From: Victivallales bacterium
Lineage (GTDB): Bacteria > Verrucomicrobiota > Lentisphaeria > Oligosphaerales > Oligosphaeraceae
NCBI GenBank assembly: GCA_017535315.1
Contig: JAFXUD010000077.1
Location: forward strand, 1 to 40,156
Length of the DNA: 40,156 nucleotides
Reading direction: 5' to 3'
Shown: piece after piece, positions 1 through 8,027 of the stretch
How the letters are laid out: every line of letters starts with the position of its first letter
How positions within the stretch are numbered: position 1 is the stretch's first letter
Made by a program: the position numbers and the translations under genes
The notes under the pieces: generated by a model
Database searches by the model: none
What the model was told of the DNA's origin: nothing
What the model saw: only the letters and a program-made list of their open reading frames with translations

Positions 1-29
1 CCCTCCCGTCCCTCCTGTCCCTCCCGTCC
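1..29. repeat. Short 9-bp tandem repeat at the contig start
   Basis: About three copies of a CCCTCCCGT-like unit run from the first base. The array is in frame with the following LamG fragment and would encode Leu-Pro-Ser/Leu-Leu-Ser repeats. It may be genuine coding repeat, or an intergenic array wrongly joined to the gene at the end of the assembly. Confidence 0.6.
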
Positions 30-218
30 TTGGCCTGGAAGCCAGGTCTGCGCCAGCTTTATGTCGATGGCAGGCTTCTTGTTGAAAGTAAAGCCCCCTA
101 CTCCGTCCCCAACCTCAGCACCGCCTTCTACACCCTTGGTGCCGCCTATCCAGGCGATCGACGCTTTACCTTCAACGATGCCTTTGACAACCTCAAAATC
201 TGGAACCATAGGAAATAG
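3..218 (+). CDS. C-terminal fragment of a LamG/concanavalin A-like domain protein (5' truncated)
   Basis: The frame is open from base 3 to the stop at 216-218, so the gene starts outside the window. The visible part is the last strand region of a LamG-like jelly roll: a LYVDGRLL turn followed by an FDNLKIW ending, typical of the final strands of LamG/Laminin-G_3 domains. Such domains bind sugars or act as spacers in secreted Lentisphaerae proteins, and the 3900-7037 protein here also has one. The first ten codons lie in a low-complexity repeat and may not belong to the domain. A small hairpin follows the stop. The function of the full protein cannot be told. Confidence 0.6.
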   Translation, partial: LPSLLSLPSLAWKPGLRQLYVDGRLLVESKAPYSVPNLSTAFYTLGAAYPGDRRFTFNDAFDNLKIWNHRK

Positions 219-220
219 AA

Positions 221-241
221 GATAACGGCGATAGCCGTATC
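221..241 (+). terminator. Possible hairpin after the LamG fragment
   Basis: GAT-A-ACGGC pairs with GCCGT-ATC around a GATA loop, giving 8 bp with one bulge. It starts 3 nt after the stop. No T tract follows, so termination is only a guess. Confidence 0.3.
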
Positions 242-313
242 GACGTGCCATCTACCGACTCCGAATAAAAATTGCTCGCAAAAACTATCAAATAAATAGG
301 GAGAAGCAAACGA

Positions 314-1987
314 ATGGATAATCTAAATTTGAATGGAATGTGGCGTTTTGCCTTCCATGACGCGAAAAAACTGGAGGAAATAGACCTCACGGAAGAGCGA
401 CTTGAAGAATTGATGTGCGTGCCTGGCTGTTTTGACAGCCTGCCGAATCATTATTGCCAACGCGGATGCGCGGTTTACTCACGGGATTTCACATTGGAGG
501 AAGACTGGCGGAATTGCTGGCTTCGCATCGATGGCATGGGACTTCGCGGCGCTTTCTATATTGATGGCCGCCCCTTGGGTGAATGCGCCCTGCCCTATTC
601 CGCATTTGAACTGGAATGTGGTTCATTGTCCGCTGGCGTGCATCATATAACGGCACTGCTTGACAATAATTTCGACCCAGAGAAAATGAAGCTGTTCTGG
701 CCCTATTACGATTTCTATGCATTTGGCGGCTTCTATCATGGGGTCTCCCTGCGCTTGAGCAAGGAGGAAAATCCGCTTGACCGCATTTTGGTCAGAACGT
801 TGGACTACCGCACTGGAAAACTGGAGCTGGAGTTCGTTTTCAAGCACGCAACTCCTGAACACTTCACCGTTCGCCTTGCAATCAACAATGAGCCCGAAAA
901 AGAATACGAAATTAGTCATTGCCGCATGGAATTGGAACGGCCAGACTTGCCCCTATGGTCTCCTGAATCGCCTGCTTTGCATTCACTTAGTGCACGAGTT
1001 GGGACTGACCTCGTAAGGGAGAGTTTTGGCATCCGTGAAATACGCGTCGAAGGGGCAAGGCTACTCCTGAATGGCAAGAGGATTTATCTGAAGGGCTTCA
1101 ATAGGCACGAAAGTGCCCCAATATGCGGTGCAGCAACCACACTGCAGCAAATGCTGGTGGACTTGCAGCATCTCAAGTCCCTCAATGCCAATTTCATCAG
1201 AGGCTGCCACTATCCTCAATCCCAGACCTTCTTGGAGCTTTGCGACAAAATGGGCTTTCTCGTCTGGGAGGAAAGCCTGGGTTGGGGAAACCGAAAAGAG
1301 CAGGCGCAGGACAGTCAATTCTGCGAATTGCAGCTAGAGCAGACACGCCTCATGGTGCGCAACAGCTTCAATCATCCCTGCGTAATCATCTTCGCGTTTC
1401 TAAATGAGATTGCCTCCCAATGGGACGAATCAGTTGAACTCTGCCATAAACTGGCAGATGCCATACGCGCTGAACAATCTGGCAGGCTGGTAACCTTTGC
1501 AAACTGCACCAACTATCAGGACCGCGCCCTGGAATACATGGATGTGCTGACCTACAATACATATCCTGGCTGGATTCAAGCTAACCAGGATGCGGACCCC
1601 TTGGTTGAAATTGAACCGAACCAGGAAAAACTCCTGCAGCATTTGCGACAGCTTCACGGCAAAGACAAGCCAATCATTGTCAGTGAAATGGGATGCTGCG
1701 GCATATTCGGGCAACATGATGAAGCGGCAGCGCAATGGACCGAGGAATTCCAGGCGGACTATCTCGCTAAAGTCATCGATACCGTCATATCGTCACCAGA
1801 AATTACTGGCCTTTCCTTATGGCAGATGAATGACGCCAAAAGCTATCACCGTTACGGCTCCATTATCCGCTGCAAACCCCTGGCGCAGAATCTGGCAGGT
1901 GTTTATGACCAATATCGCCGCCCGAAACTCGCAGCACAGGTCGTCAGAGAAAGATATGCCAAAATAGACGACGGGATGGGAAAATAA
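314..1987 (+). CDS. Glycoside hydrolase family 2 enzyme (beta-galactosidase/beta-glucuronidase-like)
   Basis: A 557-residue enzyme predicted to hydrolyse terminal beta-glycosides with retention. Domains in order: N-terminal jelly roll (about 5-150), immunoglobulin-like sandwich (about 155-245) and TIM barrel (about 250-545). GH2 hallmarks are present: GFNRHE near 261, a RGCHYP motif near 296 and WEES near 318. The acid/base is Glu365 in FLNE and the nucleophile Glu458 in VSEMG. It lacks the long C-terminal domains of LacZ, so it resembles the shorter glucuronidase/galactosidase class. There is no signal peptide, so it is probably cytosolic and acts on imported oligosaccharides. The ATG has a GGGAGAAG ribosome site 8 nt upstream. 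It stands alone, and a double palindrome follows the stop. The exact sugar is unknown. Confidence 0.9.
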   Translation: MDNLNLNGMWRFAFHDAKKLEEIDLTEERLEELMCVPGCFDSLPNHYCQRGCAVYSRDFTLEEDWRNCWLRIDGMGLRGAFYIDGRPLGECALPYSAFELECGSLSAGVHHITALLDNNFDPEKMKLFWPYYDFYAFGGFYHGVSLRLSKEENPLDRILVRTLDYRTGKLELEFVFKHATPEHFTVRLAINNEPEKEYEISHCRMELERPDLPLWSPESPALHSLSARVGTDLVRESFGIREIRVEGARLLLNGKRIYLKGFNRHESAPICGAATTLQQMLVDLQHLKSLNANFIRGCHYPQSQTFLELCDKMGFLVWEESLGWGNRKEQAQDSQFCELQLEQTRLMVRNSFNHPCVIIFAFLNEIASQWDESVELCHKLADAIRAEQSGRLVTFANCTNYQDRALEYMDVLTYNTYPGWIQANQDADPLVEIEPNQEKLLQHLRQLHGKDKPIIVSEMGCCGIFGQHDEAAAQWTEEFQADYLAKVIDTVISSPEITGLSLWQMNDAKSYHRYGSIIRCKPLAQNLAGVYDQYRRPKLAAQVVRERYAKIDDGMGK

Positions 1988-2043
1988 TCTGGGATATAAA
2001 AAGACAACCCTTCCCCACGCAAGGCGACTCAACCTGTTTTGTA

Positions 2044-2098
2044 CCCTGCGCTTTAGCGCAGGGAGTAGCAAAGCCGTGACGACCTTGCTACTCCCTGC
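2044..2098. repeat. Two overlapping palindromes between convergent genes (REP-like or bidirectional terminator)
   Basis: A perfect 8-bp hairpin (CCCTGCGC, loop TTTA, GCGCAGGG; 2044-2063) overlaps a perfect 14-bp inverted repeat (GCAGGGAGTAGCAA at 2058-2071 with its complement at 2085-2098). The two stems share GCAGGG and cannot form together. The element sits between the convergent GH2 and Gfo/Idh/MocA genes. It could stop transcription from both sides, but has no T tract. The paired design recalls REP/BIME elements. Confidence 0.6.
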
Positions 2099-2104
2099 AG
2101 CTGC

Positions 2105-3124
2105 TTATTTGAACATATCCTCGACCTTGACGGGCTGACCGCCCAGGGCCGCAGACTTGGCAGCCGCCAGCGCGGTGGCAACGGTCTTGGCACCTTCATA
2201 GACATTGGTCAGAACTGGCTTGTCGTTGAGGATGCAATCGACGAACTCGTTGATTTCCGCCGAGACATTGTGGTTGGCGATATTGACGGGAAGCGTCGCC
2301 CAATCCAGTTTACCCTGCATGAGCTTGTTGCTGCAGATCTGGATGGTGGGACTGGTGTTGTCGGTGATGATGGTTCCCTGCGTTCCATAGAAGACGCTGC
2401 GCATCGTGTAGGGACGCACGCATCCAATGGAGGTCATGGACTTGCCGATGACATTGTTCGGGAACTTGATGATGGCAATGGTGCAGTCGTTGACTGGCCA
2501 GTCTTTCAGGCACTTGTGGTTGGCAAAACCACAGACTTCGATTGCGTCGCCCGCAATCCAGCGGAGCAAATCCACGGCGTGGCAGCCACCGCCGACCATC
2601 GGCTCGCGGCGCGCATCCACACGCCAGTCGCCAACGCCACGAGCATGCCCATAGTTGTGGGCATATTCGCTCTCGACAAAGTAGAGTTCGCCAATCATTC
2701 CGTCATCGATAAGACGCTTCGCCAGCATGAAGCCAGGCGCGTAGCGGCAGACCTGCCCGATCATGAATTTCGCCTTGCCCTTCTCGACCTCGGCGATAAT
2801 GCCCTTGGACTGCTCCATGGTCAGTGTCATGGGCTTCTCGCACATCACATGCTTGCCCGCCTTCAGCGCGGCGATGCAGTGCTCGGCATGAAAGTAGTCG
2901 GGGGAGGCCACGGAGATGATGTCAATGTCGGGATCATTGACGATGTCCATATAGTTCGTGGTGGCGAGACGTGCGTTGTACTCCTTCTTGCGCTGCTCCA
3001 ACAGGGCTGGTGTCGTGTCGCAGACAGCCGCCACCTCGCAATGCGGGTTGTCCCGATAGCCAATGCAATGCGAATTACCCATCCGCAGTCCAATCACGCC
3101 AGCTTGAAACTTACCATCTTTCAT
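2105..3124 (-). CDS. Gfo/Idh/MocA family oxidoreductase
   Basis: A 339-residue NAD(P)-dependent dehydrogenase of the glucose-fructose oxidoreductase/inositol dehydrogenase family. The N-terminal Rossmann fold opens with GVIGLRMGNSH, a slight variant of GxGxxG, and ends with the conserved EKPM (96-99), whose lysine is a catalytic residue in the family. The C-terminal alpha/beta domain carries GGGCHAVDLLRW (178-189) with the usual substrate-site His182. No signal peptide, so cytosolic. It lies 30 nt downstream of the cyclophilin gene on the same strand, with an AAAGGAG site 9 nt before the ATG, so the two are probably cotranscribed. Substrate cannot be predicted; sugar or inositol oxidation fits the setting. 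Confidence 0.88.
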   Translation of the reverse strand: MKDGKFQAGVIGLRMGNSHCIGYRDNPHCEVAAVCDTTPALLEQRKKEYNARLATTNYMDIVNDPDIDIISVASPDYFHAEHCIAALKAGKHVMCEKPMTLTMEQSKGIIAEVEKGKAKFMIGQVCRYAPGFMLAKRLIDDGMIGELYFVESEYAHNYGHARGVGDWRVDARREPMVGGGCHAVDLLRWIAGDAIEVCGFANHKCLKDWPVNDCTIAIIKFPNNVIGKSMTSIGCVRPYTMRSVFYGTQGTIITDNTSPTIQICSNKLMQGKLDWATLPVNIANHNVSAEINEFVDCILNDKPVLTNVYEGAKTVATALAAAKSAALGGQPVKVEDMFK

Positions 3125-3154
3125 CGTTTCTTCTCCTTTACGACTAAACTAACC

Positions 3155-3634
3155 TTATTCTTTGACATCTGCGGCGACTTGAATCTTCACGATTTTGTCA
3201 GGTCCACTGACAGAGCCGTTTGCGCGCGGGTCGCCCTTTTTGATATTGTCAACAAACTCCATTCCGCTGGTGACCTTTCCCCAGACCGTATATTGGCGGT
3301 CGAGGAACCTGGCATCAGCAAAGCAGATAAAGAACTGGCTGTCCGCCGAGTTCGGATCCATTGCCCGTGCCATGGAAACCGTGCCGCGAACATGCGGCTC
3401 ATTGTTGAACTCTGCAGGAAGTTTCTTTCCACTGCCGCCAGTTCCGTTGCCAAGGGGATCGCCAGTCTGTGCCATGAAGCCGTCAATCACACGGTGAAAA
3501 ACAATGCCGTCATAGAAGCCCTGTCGCACCAGTTCCTTGATGCGTGCCACATGCTTCGGGGCAACCTTCGGCAACAATTCGATGACCACGCGGCCATCCT
3601 TCAAATCCAGATACAATGTGTTTTCTTTGTCCAT
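3155..3634 (-). CDS. Cyclophilin-type peptidyl-prolyl cis-trans isomerase
   Basis: A 159-residue single-domain cyclophilin that would speed cis-trans isomerisation of Xaa-Pro bonds in protein folding. The active-site block FHRVIDGFMAQTGDP (46-60) supplies Arg48, Phe53 and Gln56. GTVSMARA (84-91), SADSQFFI (96-103) and the QYTVWGKV segment with Trp118 complete the pocket. There is no signal peptide, so it is the cytosolic, PpiB-like size class. A GGAG site lies 10 nt before the ATG. It precedes the dehydrogenase gene by 30 nt. Its place in a sugar locus is unexplained and may be incidental. Confidence 0.93.
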   Translation of the reverse strand: MDKENTLYLDLKDGRVVIELLPKVAPKHVARIKELVRQGFYDGIVFHRVIDGFMAQTGDPLGNGTGGSGKKLPAEFNNEPHVRGTVSMARAMDPNSADSQFFICFADARFLDRQYTVWGKVTSGMEFVDNIKKGDPRANGSVSGPDKIVKIQVAADVKE

Positions 3635-3751
3635 TATGCCATTACTCCATTTTTAAGGACCTTGAATAATTTACACTCCTCTAATAAAGTTTCAAACAAA
3701 CAAGGCGGATTATCCCAGACTTAAAACTTAATCAACTGCAATGCCTCACCA

Positions 3752-3888
3752 ATTGAATTAGCAATTAGAAATTAGCAATTGACTATTGACAATTGGAACT
3801 ATTCACCTATGGAGAACATTCACTCCTTTTTGCTGCTCAATTGCAAATTGCAAATTGCTAATTGCTAATTGATAATTGCTAATTCAAT
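3752..3888. repeat. AT-rich low-complexity inverted repeat
   Basis: Two arrays built from AATTAGCAATT-like words face each other. A 16-bp perfect arm (3752-3767 against 3873-3888), then a 2x2 internal loop, then 11 more pairs (3770-3780 against 3860-3870) could form a long hairpin. Words such as CAAATTG and CTAATTG repeat inside the arms. It begins 12 nt after the stop of the upstream minus-strand gene and may serve as its transcript end. The rest of the 3635-3899 gap shows no gene. Confidence 0.7.
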
Positions 3889-3899
3889 CGGTCGGTCAA

Positions 3900-6800
3900 C
3901 TATTGCACAACAAAAGTCGCCTGTGCCTCCTTTCCAGAGGCCAACTCCTTGACTGTGACCGTCACCTTGCCAAGACTCATGTTCGGAGCCAGGACATCCT
4001 GGACGACAAGCCGTCCGTTCTGCGCGGCATAGAAACCAGTCCCTGGCAGGGGATTTCCATTGGCATCCAGCAGAGAAACCTCCAATGGAACCACTGCCTG
4101 AATCACACCTCCTTTCTCATCCAGCACAGCACACTCAATGGAAAAAGTGCTCTTTCTGACCAACTCTGTCGCCGCCAGTTTCAGCGTCACAGAGGCAATC
4201 CGTTGATTCTTCAGCAGCAGCAACATCCGTCCATCGCCAGGAGCCAAATCGACATCAAAAGAGATGCCCTTGCCCGTCTTCGTGAACTCCAGCGGAGAAT
4301 GCCTGACCAGGTCATACGCGGCCTTAACAGGATGGTCGATGCCCACGGTGCCAGTTGTCTGCACGCCCTTTTCCATCACCCTCTTCCAAGGGCCAAGATA
4401 ATCGCCGAAAACGCGCTTGTCATTCGCAATGAAAAGATAGTCCGCATCATCCGTTCCCCTGCGGCGCAGGATAATGTCCTGGTCGGTTGCAGTAATAGGG
4501 GAATCATAATGCCCCTTCAGCAGAGCTGCAATCTCCAGTCCTAGTTTCTGGAGTTTTTCCTTGGTCTCCTGCGGATTGATGAGACGCTTGACAGATTCAA
4601 TCCTCACGTCAGGCATCAAGGCGGGCAACGTGTATTCATCGCCGACGAGGATGACACCCTTATGCTGCAACTCCTTGAGTTTCTTGAGCACATCCTCGCC
4701 CAGCACTTCGCCCCCAGGCAGCAGGATGACCTTGACATTCTCCATCTTCCTGCCCGTCAAAAGGTGTTCCTCGTAAATAACGGAAGGCTGGATATGCGCC
4801 CACTGGAGTGCCAGATGCAAATCAGCCGCCCATCCCTTACTCCATCCAGACGTCGCATGCTCTGGCGCGTAGATGGAAGAGGTGAAACTCTCCAGAATGG
4901 CCACTTCTGGCAGACGTTCAGGAATGAGCTTGATGACGGGGCCAAGGGGCCTCAGCACATTGAGAGCCATCTCCTTGAAAGCAAACTTGGTGTCAGGGTT
5001 CGTATATCGGTAGCTGGAGGTCGGCTCGTCGGGGAACAGACAACCAGAACCATGGAACATCAGGCATTGGACGCGGTGCGAAATGTCACACCAAATCGCC
5101 TCGCGCAAACAGTCTGGCGGAATGGTGATGTATTTGGCATCGGGTTCCCGCTCCACCCAGTCAGGCATGTTTGCGGGCTTTTCCCCAATGGGAGCCGTCT
5201 GGTTGCGGTACCAGATAATCTGCGTTTCCTTGAAAATCTCCTGATGCTCATGCTCGTCGGCCATGGCGCGCAACTCATCGAAGGCCTGGTTGATTTTGAT
5301 GGGGTCGGGGTTGGTGTATGTCCATTGTGAAATGGTATCGGTGCGTCCCCCTGAGCCCCACTGCGGCGGATTGCGCACGGCTGGTTCGAAGAAGGTCGTA
5401 TGGTGGTGGGTAAGGTATTTGTGCGCGATGTCGCTCACAAGGGAGTGGACGTTGTTCCAGCCGTCGCCATTGCCCCAGAGCCAGCGATAGTAGGTGAGCA
5501 GCTTGTCATTTTCAGGCAGAACATGTTCCCACGAGAAGTTGGGATTTCCCTTGTAGGATTCAGGATACTTGCCAGTTACCTCCCTGGGGACAGGGAAGCC
5601 AGCATATTTTCTGAAGTTCTCCTCCTCCACTCCACCGAAGGCGGGCTGCATACTGTCGCGCACCTCGGAATTGATGACCGCCAAATCCCAGCCAGGGTGC
5701 TCACCTACTTCCTTTGCGCACTGCTCTGTCAAGGCACAGATTTCCCTGACCAGTTCAGGATTGCTCACATCCAGCGGATTGTTCGGATAGAGTTCACCAT
5801 TGCGGTTCTTTCGCAAGTATTTGGCATCTTCCTTGCTTTTCCCGAAGAAAGAGACGGGTCTAATATAGAAGACCTGGTAGAGGCCATGGGCAAGCGCGGC
5901 ATCCAGCCCCTCGTTCATCTTAATCCGATTCGCCTCATTGATGCCGTTGCGGCTAGGAACCAAGCTGCCTGTAGAACGGAAATGGGTGAAGCCAAACTCC
6001 TTGACTTTCTCTGGTTTTCCCCAGCCAGTCAATGCCACAGGCAGGAAATCGCCGTATTTGGGCGCGATAAAATAGGGCATTTCGCCCGACCAAAGCTCCT
6101 TCCCATCGGAAGAACACAGCGTGCCATGGACTTCATAGCGTCCTGGAAGCAATAGAGTATCCAGAGGAATCTCCTGATCCAGGGTTTCCCCCTTCTTCAG
6201 TTCGTCTATCGTCACCGTGGTCATCTCGTCATTGTTCTGCAAGGTCAGTTTGGCATTCCTTAAATCCTCGCCAGAGTTGTTGAAGACAACATAATGAAGC
6301 GTCGCCTTCTTCTCTCCACGTTCAAAGGCTTTCCGATACAAGGCATTGGCATAGACCGTGAATAAAACAGAACGTTCCTCATAGATGGCAAGTTTCGCAA
6401 TGCCTTTCCCGAAATGACAGCAGGTAGAGGAATAGCGGTCGCCGACACAAGCGACATGGCGCGCCTTCGCAATGCTTCCAAGCATCACCTTACCCTGCCC
6501 TGCCCCCTGCCCGTTGACAAAAAACTGCACGCTTCCAAGCCCCGTGAAAAGCATTCTCAAGGTATGGCGCTTTCCCTTTTCCAGCTTGACCGTAGTCCCC
6601 AGGACAGGGCAGTTCGCCCCGAAGCCAAAAGAAGCAAATGGGCAATACAGGTCGTTGCCAAGCGTCCGCAAGGCCAGCATAAAGCCTCCTGCAGGCGTGT
6701 CAGTGTAGTTGTACTTGTTGTCGAAGAGCATCTTGTAATGGACTGCCTTCATATCATCCACCTCGAATTCCGCCAAAACACTGAAGGCACCCTTCATGTC

Positions 6801-7037
6801 CAGTTCTGGATGTATTTTGTAGGTGGTGGCACCGCCAGGTACATTCAACTCTGTCGGCTGCGAATTAAGAAGACCATCCTCCACCTTGGCCCCCTTGCGG
6901 AGTTTTAGGGGGAAGGGTCCCGCTGTCAGCACGTCGGGTTTCGAGAAATCCCACTCCGCAACCAGTTTGGGATACTCATCCGCGAAGGCACAAAGAACAG
7001 CCGCCAGAACAAACGCTATAATTCTACCCATATTCAT
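3900..7037 (-). CDS. Secreted LamG-TIM barrel glycosidase-like protein with GATase-like domain
   Basis: About 1045 residues. A signal peptide ends near AFA-DEY (about residue 20). Then come a LamG-like jelly roll (about 60-222), a linker Ig-like region, a TIM-barrel-like region (about 330-690), a beta-galactosidase trimerisation/GATase-like fold (about 708-812) and a beta-rich tail. Within the barrel, AVINSEVRD offers a candidate acid Glu458, as in clan GH-A enzymes; the nucleophile is not clear. This domain order suggests a GH42-related enzyme, but the family is not one I can name. The start is taken at the ATG at 7037 because GAGGTG lies 6 nt upstream; a GTG at 7046 would add three residues. 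It follows the lipoprotein gene closely, as last gene of a three-gene operon. Confidence 0.75.
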   Translation of the reverse strand: MNMGRIIAFVLAAVLCAFADEYPKLVAEWDFSKPDVLTAGPFPLKLRKGAKVEDGLLNSQPTELNVPGGATTYKIHPELDMKGAFSVLAEFEVDDMKAVHYKMLFDNKYNYTDTPAGGFMLALRTLGNDLYCPFASFGFGANCPVLGTTVKLEKGKRHTLRMLFTGLGSVQFFVNGQGAGQGKVMLGSIAKARHVACVGDRYSSTCCHFGKGIAKLAIYEERSVLFTVYANALYRKAFERGEKKATLHYVVFNNSGEDLRNAKLTLQNNDEMTTVTIDELKKGETLDQEIPLDTLLLPGRYEVHGTLCSSDGKELWSGEMPYFIAPKYGDFLPVALTGWGKPEKVKEFGFTHFRSTGSLVPSRNGINEANRIKMNEGLDAALAHGLYQVFYIRPVSFFGKSKEDAKYLRKNRNGELYPNNPLDVSNPELVREICALTEQCAKEVGEHPGWDLAVINSEVRDSMQPAFGGVEEENFRKYAGFPVPREVTGKYPESYKGNPNFSWEHVLPENDKLLTYYRWLWGNGDGWNNVHSLVSDIAHKYLTHHHTTFFEPAVRNPPQWGSGGRTDTISQWTYTNPDPIKINQAFDELRAMADEHEHQEIFKETQIIWYRNQTAPIGEKPANMPDWVEREPDAKYITIPPDCLREAIWCDISHRVQCLMFHGSGCLFPDEPTSSYRYTNPDTKFAFKEMALNVLRPLGPVIKLIPERLPEVAILESFTSSIYAPEHATSGWSKGWAADLHLALQWAHIQPSVIYEEHLLTGRKMENVKVILLPGGEVLGEDVLKKLKELQHKGVILVGDEYTLPALMPDVRIESVKRLINPQETKEKLQKLGLEIAALLKGHYDSPITATDQDIILRRRGTDDADYLFIANDKRVFGDYLGPWKRVMEKGVQTTGTVGIDHPVKAAYDLVRHSPLEFTKTGKGISFDVDLAPGDGRMLLLLKNQRIASVTLKLAATELVRKSTFSIECAVLDEKGGVIQAVVPLEVSLLDANGNPLPGTGFYAAQNGRLVVQDVLAPNMSLGKVTVTVKELASGKEAQATFVVQ

Positions 7038-7062
7038 ACTGTTCACCTCTGCTCTAATCAGT

Positions 7063-7953
7063 TCATTTCAGGATTTCCACATGGACGGGCTTGAAGATGC
7101 CGCCATCGGCTGCTGTATCCAGTACACGCACCACCATTATATTCTCCTCGCCCCAGCGAATCTCCTTCCTGCAATCCAGCGCAAAGGGGGTGTTCCAGCC
7201 ACCAGGACCGATGTCATGGCAGCCCAGATAGACGCCGTTCAGCCACACCCACGCTGATTCATCCACGGCGGAGAAGGCCAACTCCACGGCGTTGCAGTCC
7301 ACCTTTTCAGGCATCGTGAAACGGATTCGATACCAGGCCAACCCATCGTAGTCATAGCCCTGCTTCTCCCATTCTCCCAGTTTGATGGGTGCCCAATCCG
7401 CGTCATTTAGCTTCTCCAGATACCACTTGTTGTTCGACATGTGTCCGATTCCGCGTGGATCCAACTTGAATTTCCACTGGTCGTCAGGAATCTGGAACTT
7501 GTTGAGCACCACGACTTCGTGGTCCCAGTTCGGGTCGTTGCGAATCAAAAGCACATCACGATGGAAAGGCCAGGCCGCATCGGCGGCCAATTTGGCGACC
7601 TGGCGGCTCTTGTCCTTGGCGGCCACTTCAGTCAATAGTTCCTGCACGTCAGCATCGCTTTTGCTGAAATGCAGCAAAGCACCAAGGGCCGTCAAGCGTA
7701 CCTGTTCATTCGCGTCCTTGAGATAGACCTTATAGGTGGCCTTCGCCTCCGCACCCTTCTGCTTTGCGAGACAATAAAGGGCATACCTGCGGATCTCCGC
7801 ATCGGGGGAGGCCAGATAGAGTGTTGCCTTTTCAGGGTGCCCATCCAAATCTCTACGAAATTCCTGCCGTGCCGTTATCTCATCCTTCGGCACACTTCTG
7901 CAAGCACTCAACACCAGGCAACTAACGCAAAAAACTAGAAACAACCTGCCCAT
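7063..7953 (-). CDS. HEAT-repeat lipoprotein with galactose-binding-like C-terminal domain
   Basis: A 296-residue lipoprotein. The N-terminus ends in the lipobox LSAC with acylated Cys18. Residues about 40-130 form HEAT-like helical repeats (patterns such as PDAEIRRYALYCLA and NEQVRLTALGALL). Residues about 150-296 resemble the sugar-binding jelly roll of GH2/GH-associated modules, with WYRIRFTMP, ESAWVWLNGVYLG and GEENIMVVRVLD. It may hold carbohydrate or a partner enzyme at the membrane. A perfect AAGGAGG site lies 5 nt before the ATG, implying strong translation. It lies between the heparinase-like gene (74 nt) and the LamG glycosidase gene (about 25 nt). Confidence 0.75.
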   Translation of the reverse strand: MGRLFLVFCVSCLVLSACRSVPKDEITARQEFRRDLDGHPEKATLYLASPDAEIRRYALYCLAKQKGAEAKATYKVYLKDANEQVRLTALGALLHFSKSDADVQELLTEVAAKDKSRQVAKLAADAAWPFHRDVLLIRNDPNWDHEVVVLNKFQIPDDQWKFKLDPRGIGHMSNNKWYLEKLNDADWAPIKLGEWEKQGYDYDGLAWYRIRFTMPEKVDCNAVELAFSAVDESAWVWLNGVYLGCHDIGPGGWNTPFALDCRKEIRWGEENIMVVRVLDTAADGGIFKPVHVEILK

Positions 7954-7961
7954 ATATCCTC

Positions 7962-8000
7962 CTTGATTGAAGGTACTATACTTGATTGCAAGGTACTATA
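7962..8000. repeat. Adjacent 19/20-bp direct repeat
   Basis: CTTGATTGAAGGTACTATA (7962-7980) is followed at once by CTTGATTGCAAGGTACTATA (7981-8000), and GTACTATATA recurs just after. The first copy overlaps the ribosome site of the lipoprotein gene. It fits a slipped duplication in the 74-nt gap inside the operon. Confidence 0.8.
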
Positions 8001-8027
8001 TAAGTACTATATAACTACCTCTTGACA

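Noticed and set aside
2270-3724. 484-codon plus-strand ORF opposite the dehydrogenase and cyclophilin genes
   Set aside because: Both minus-strand genes have complete family motifs; the plus ORF spans the gap between them and resembles no protein. It is a mirror of codon bias.
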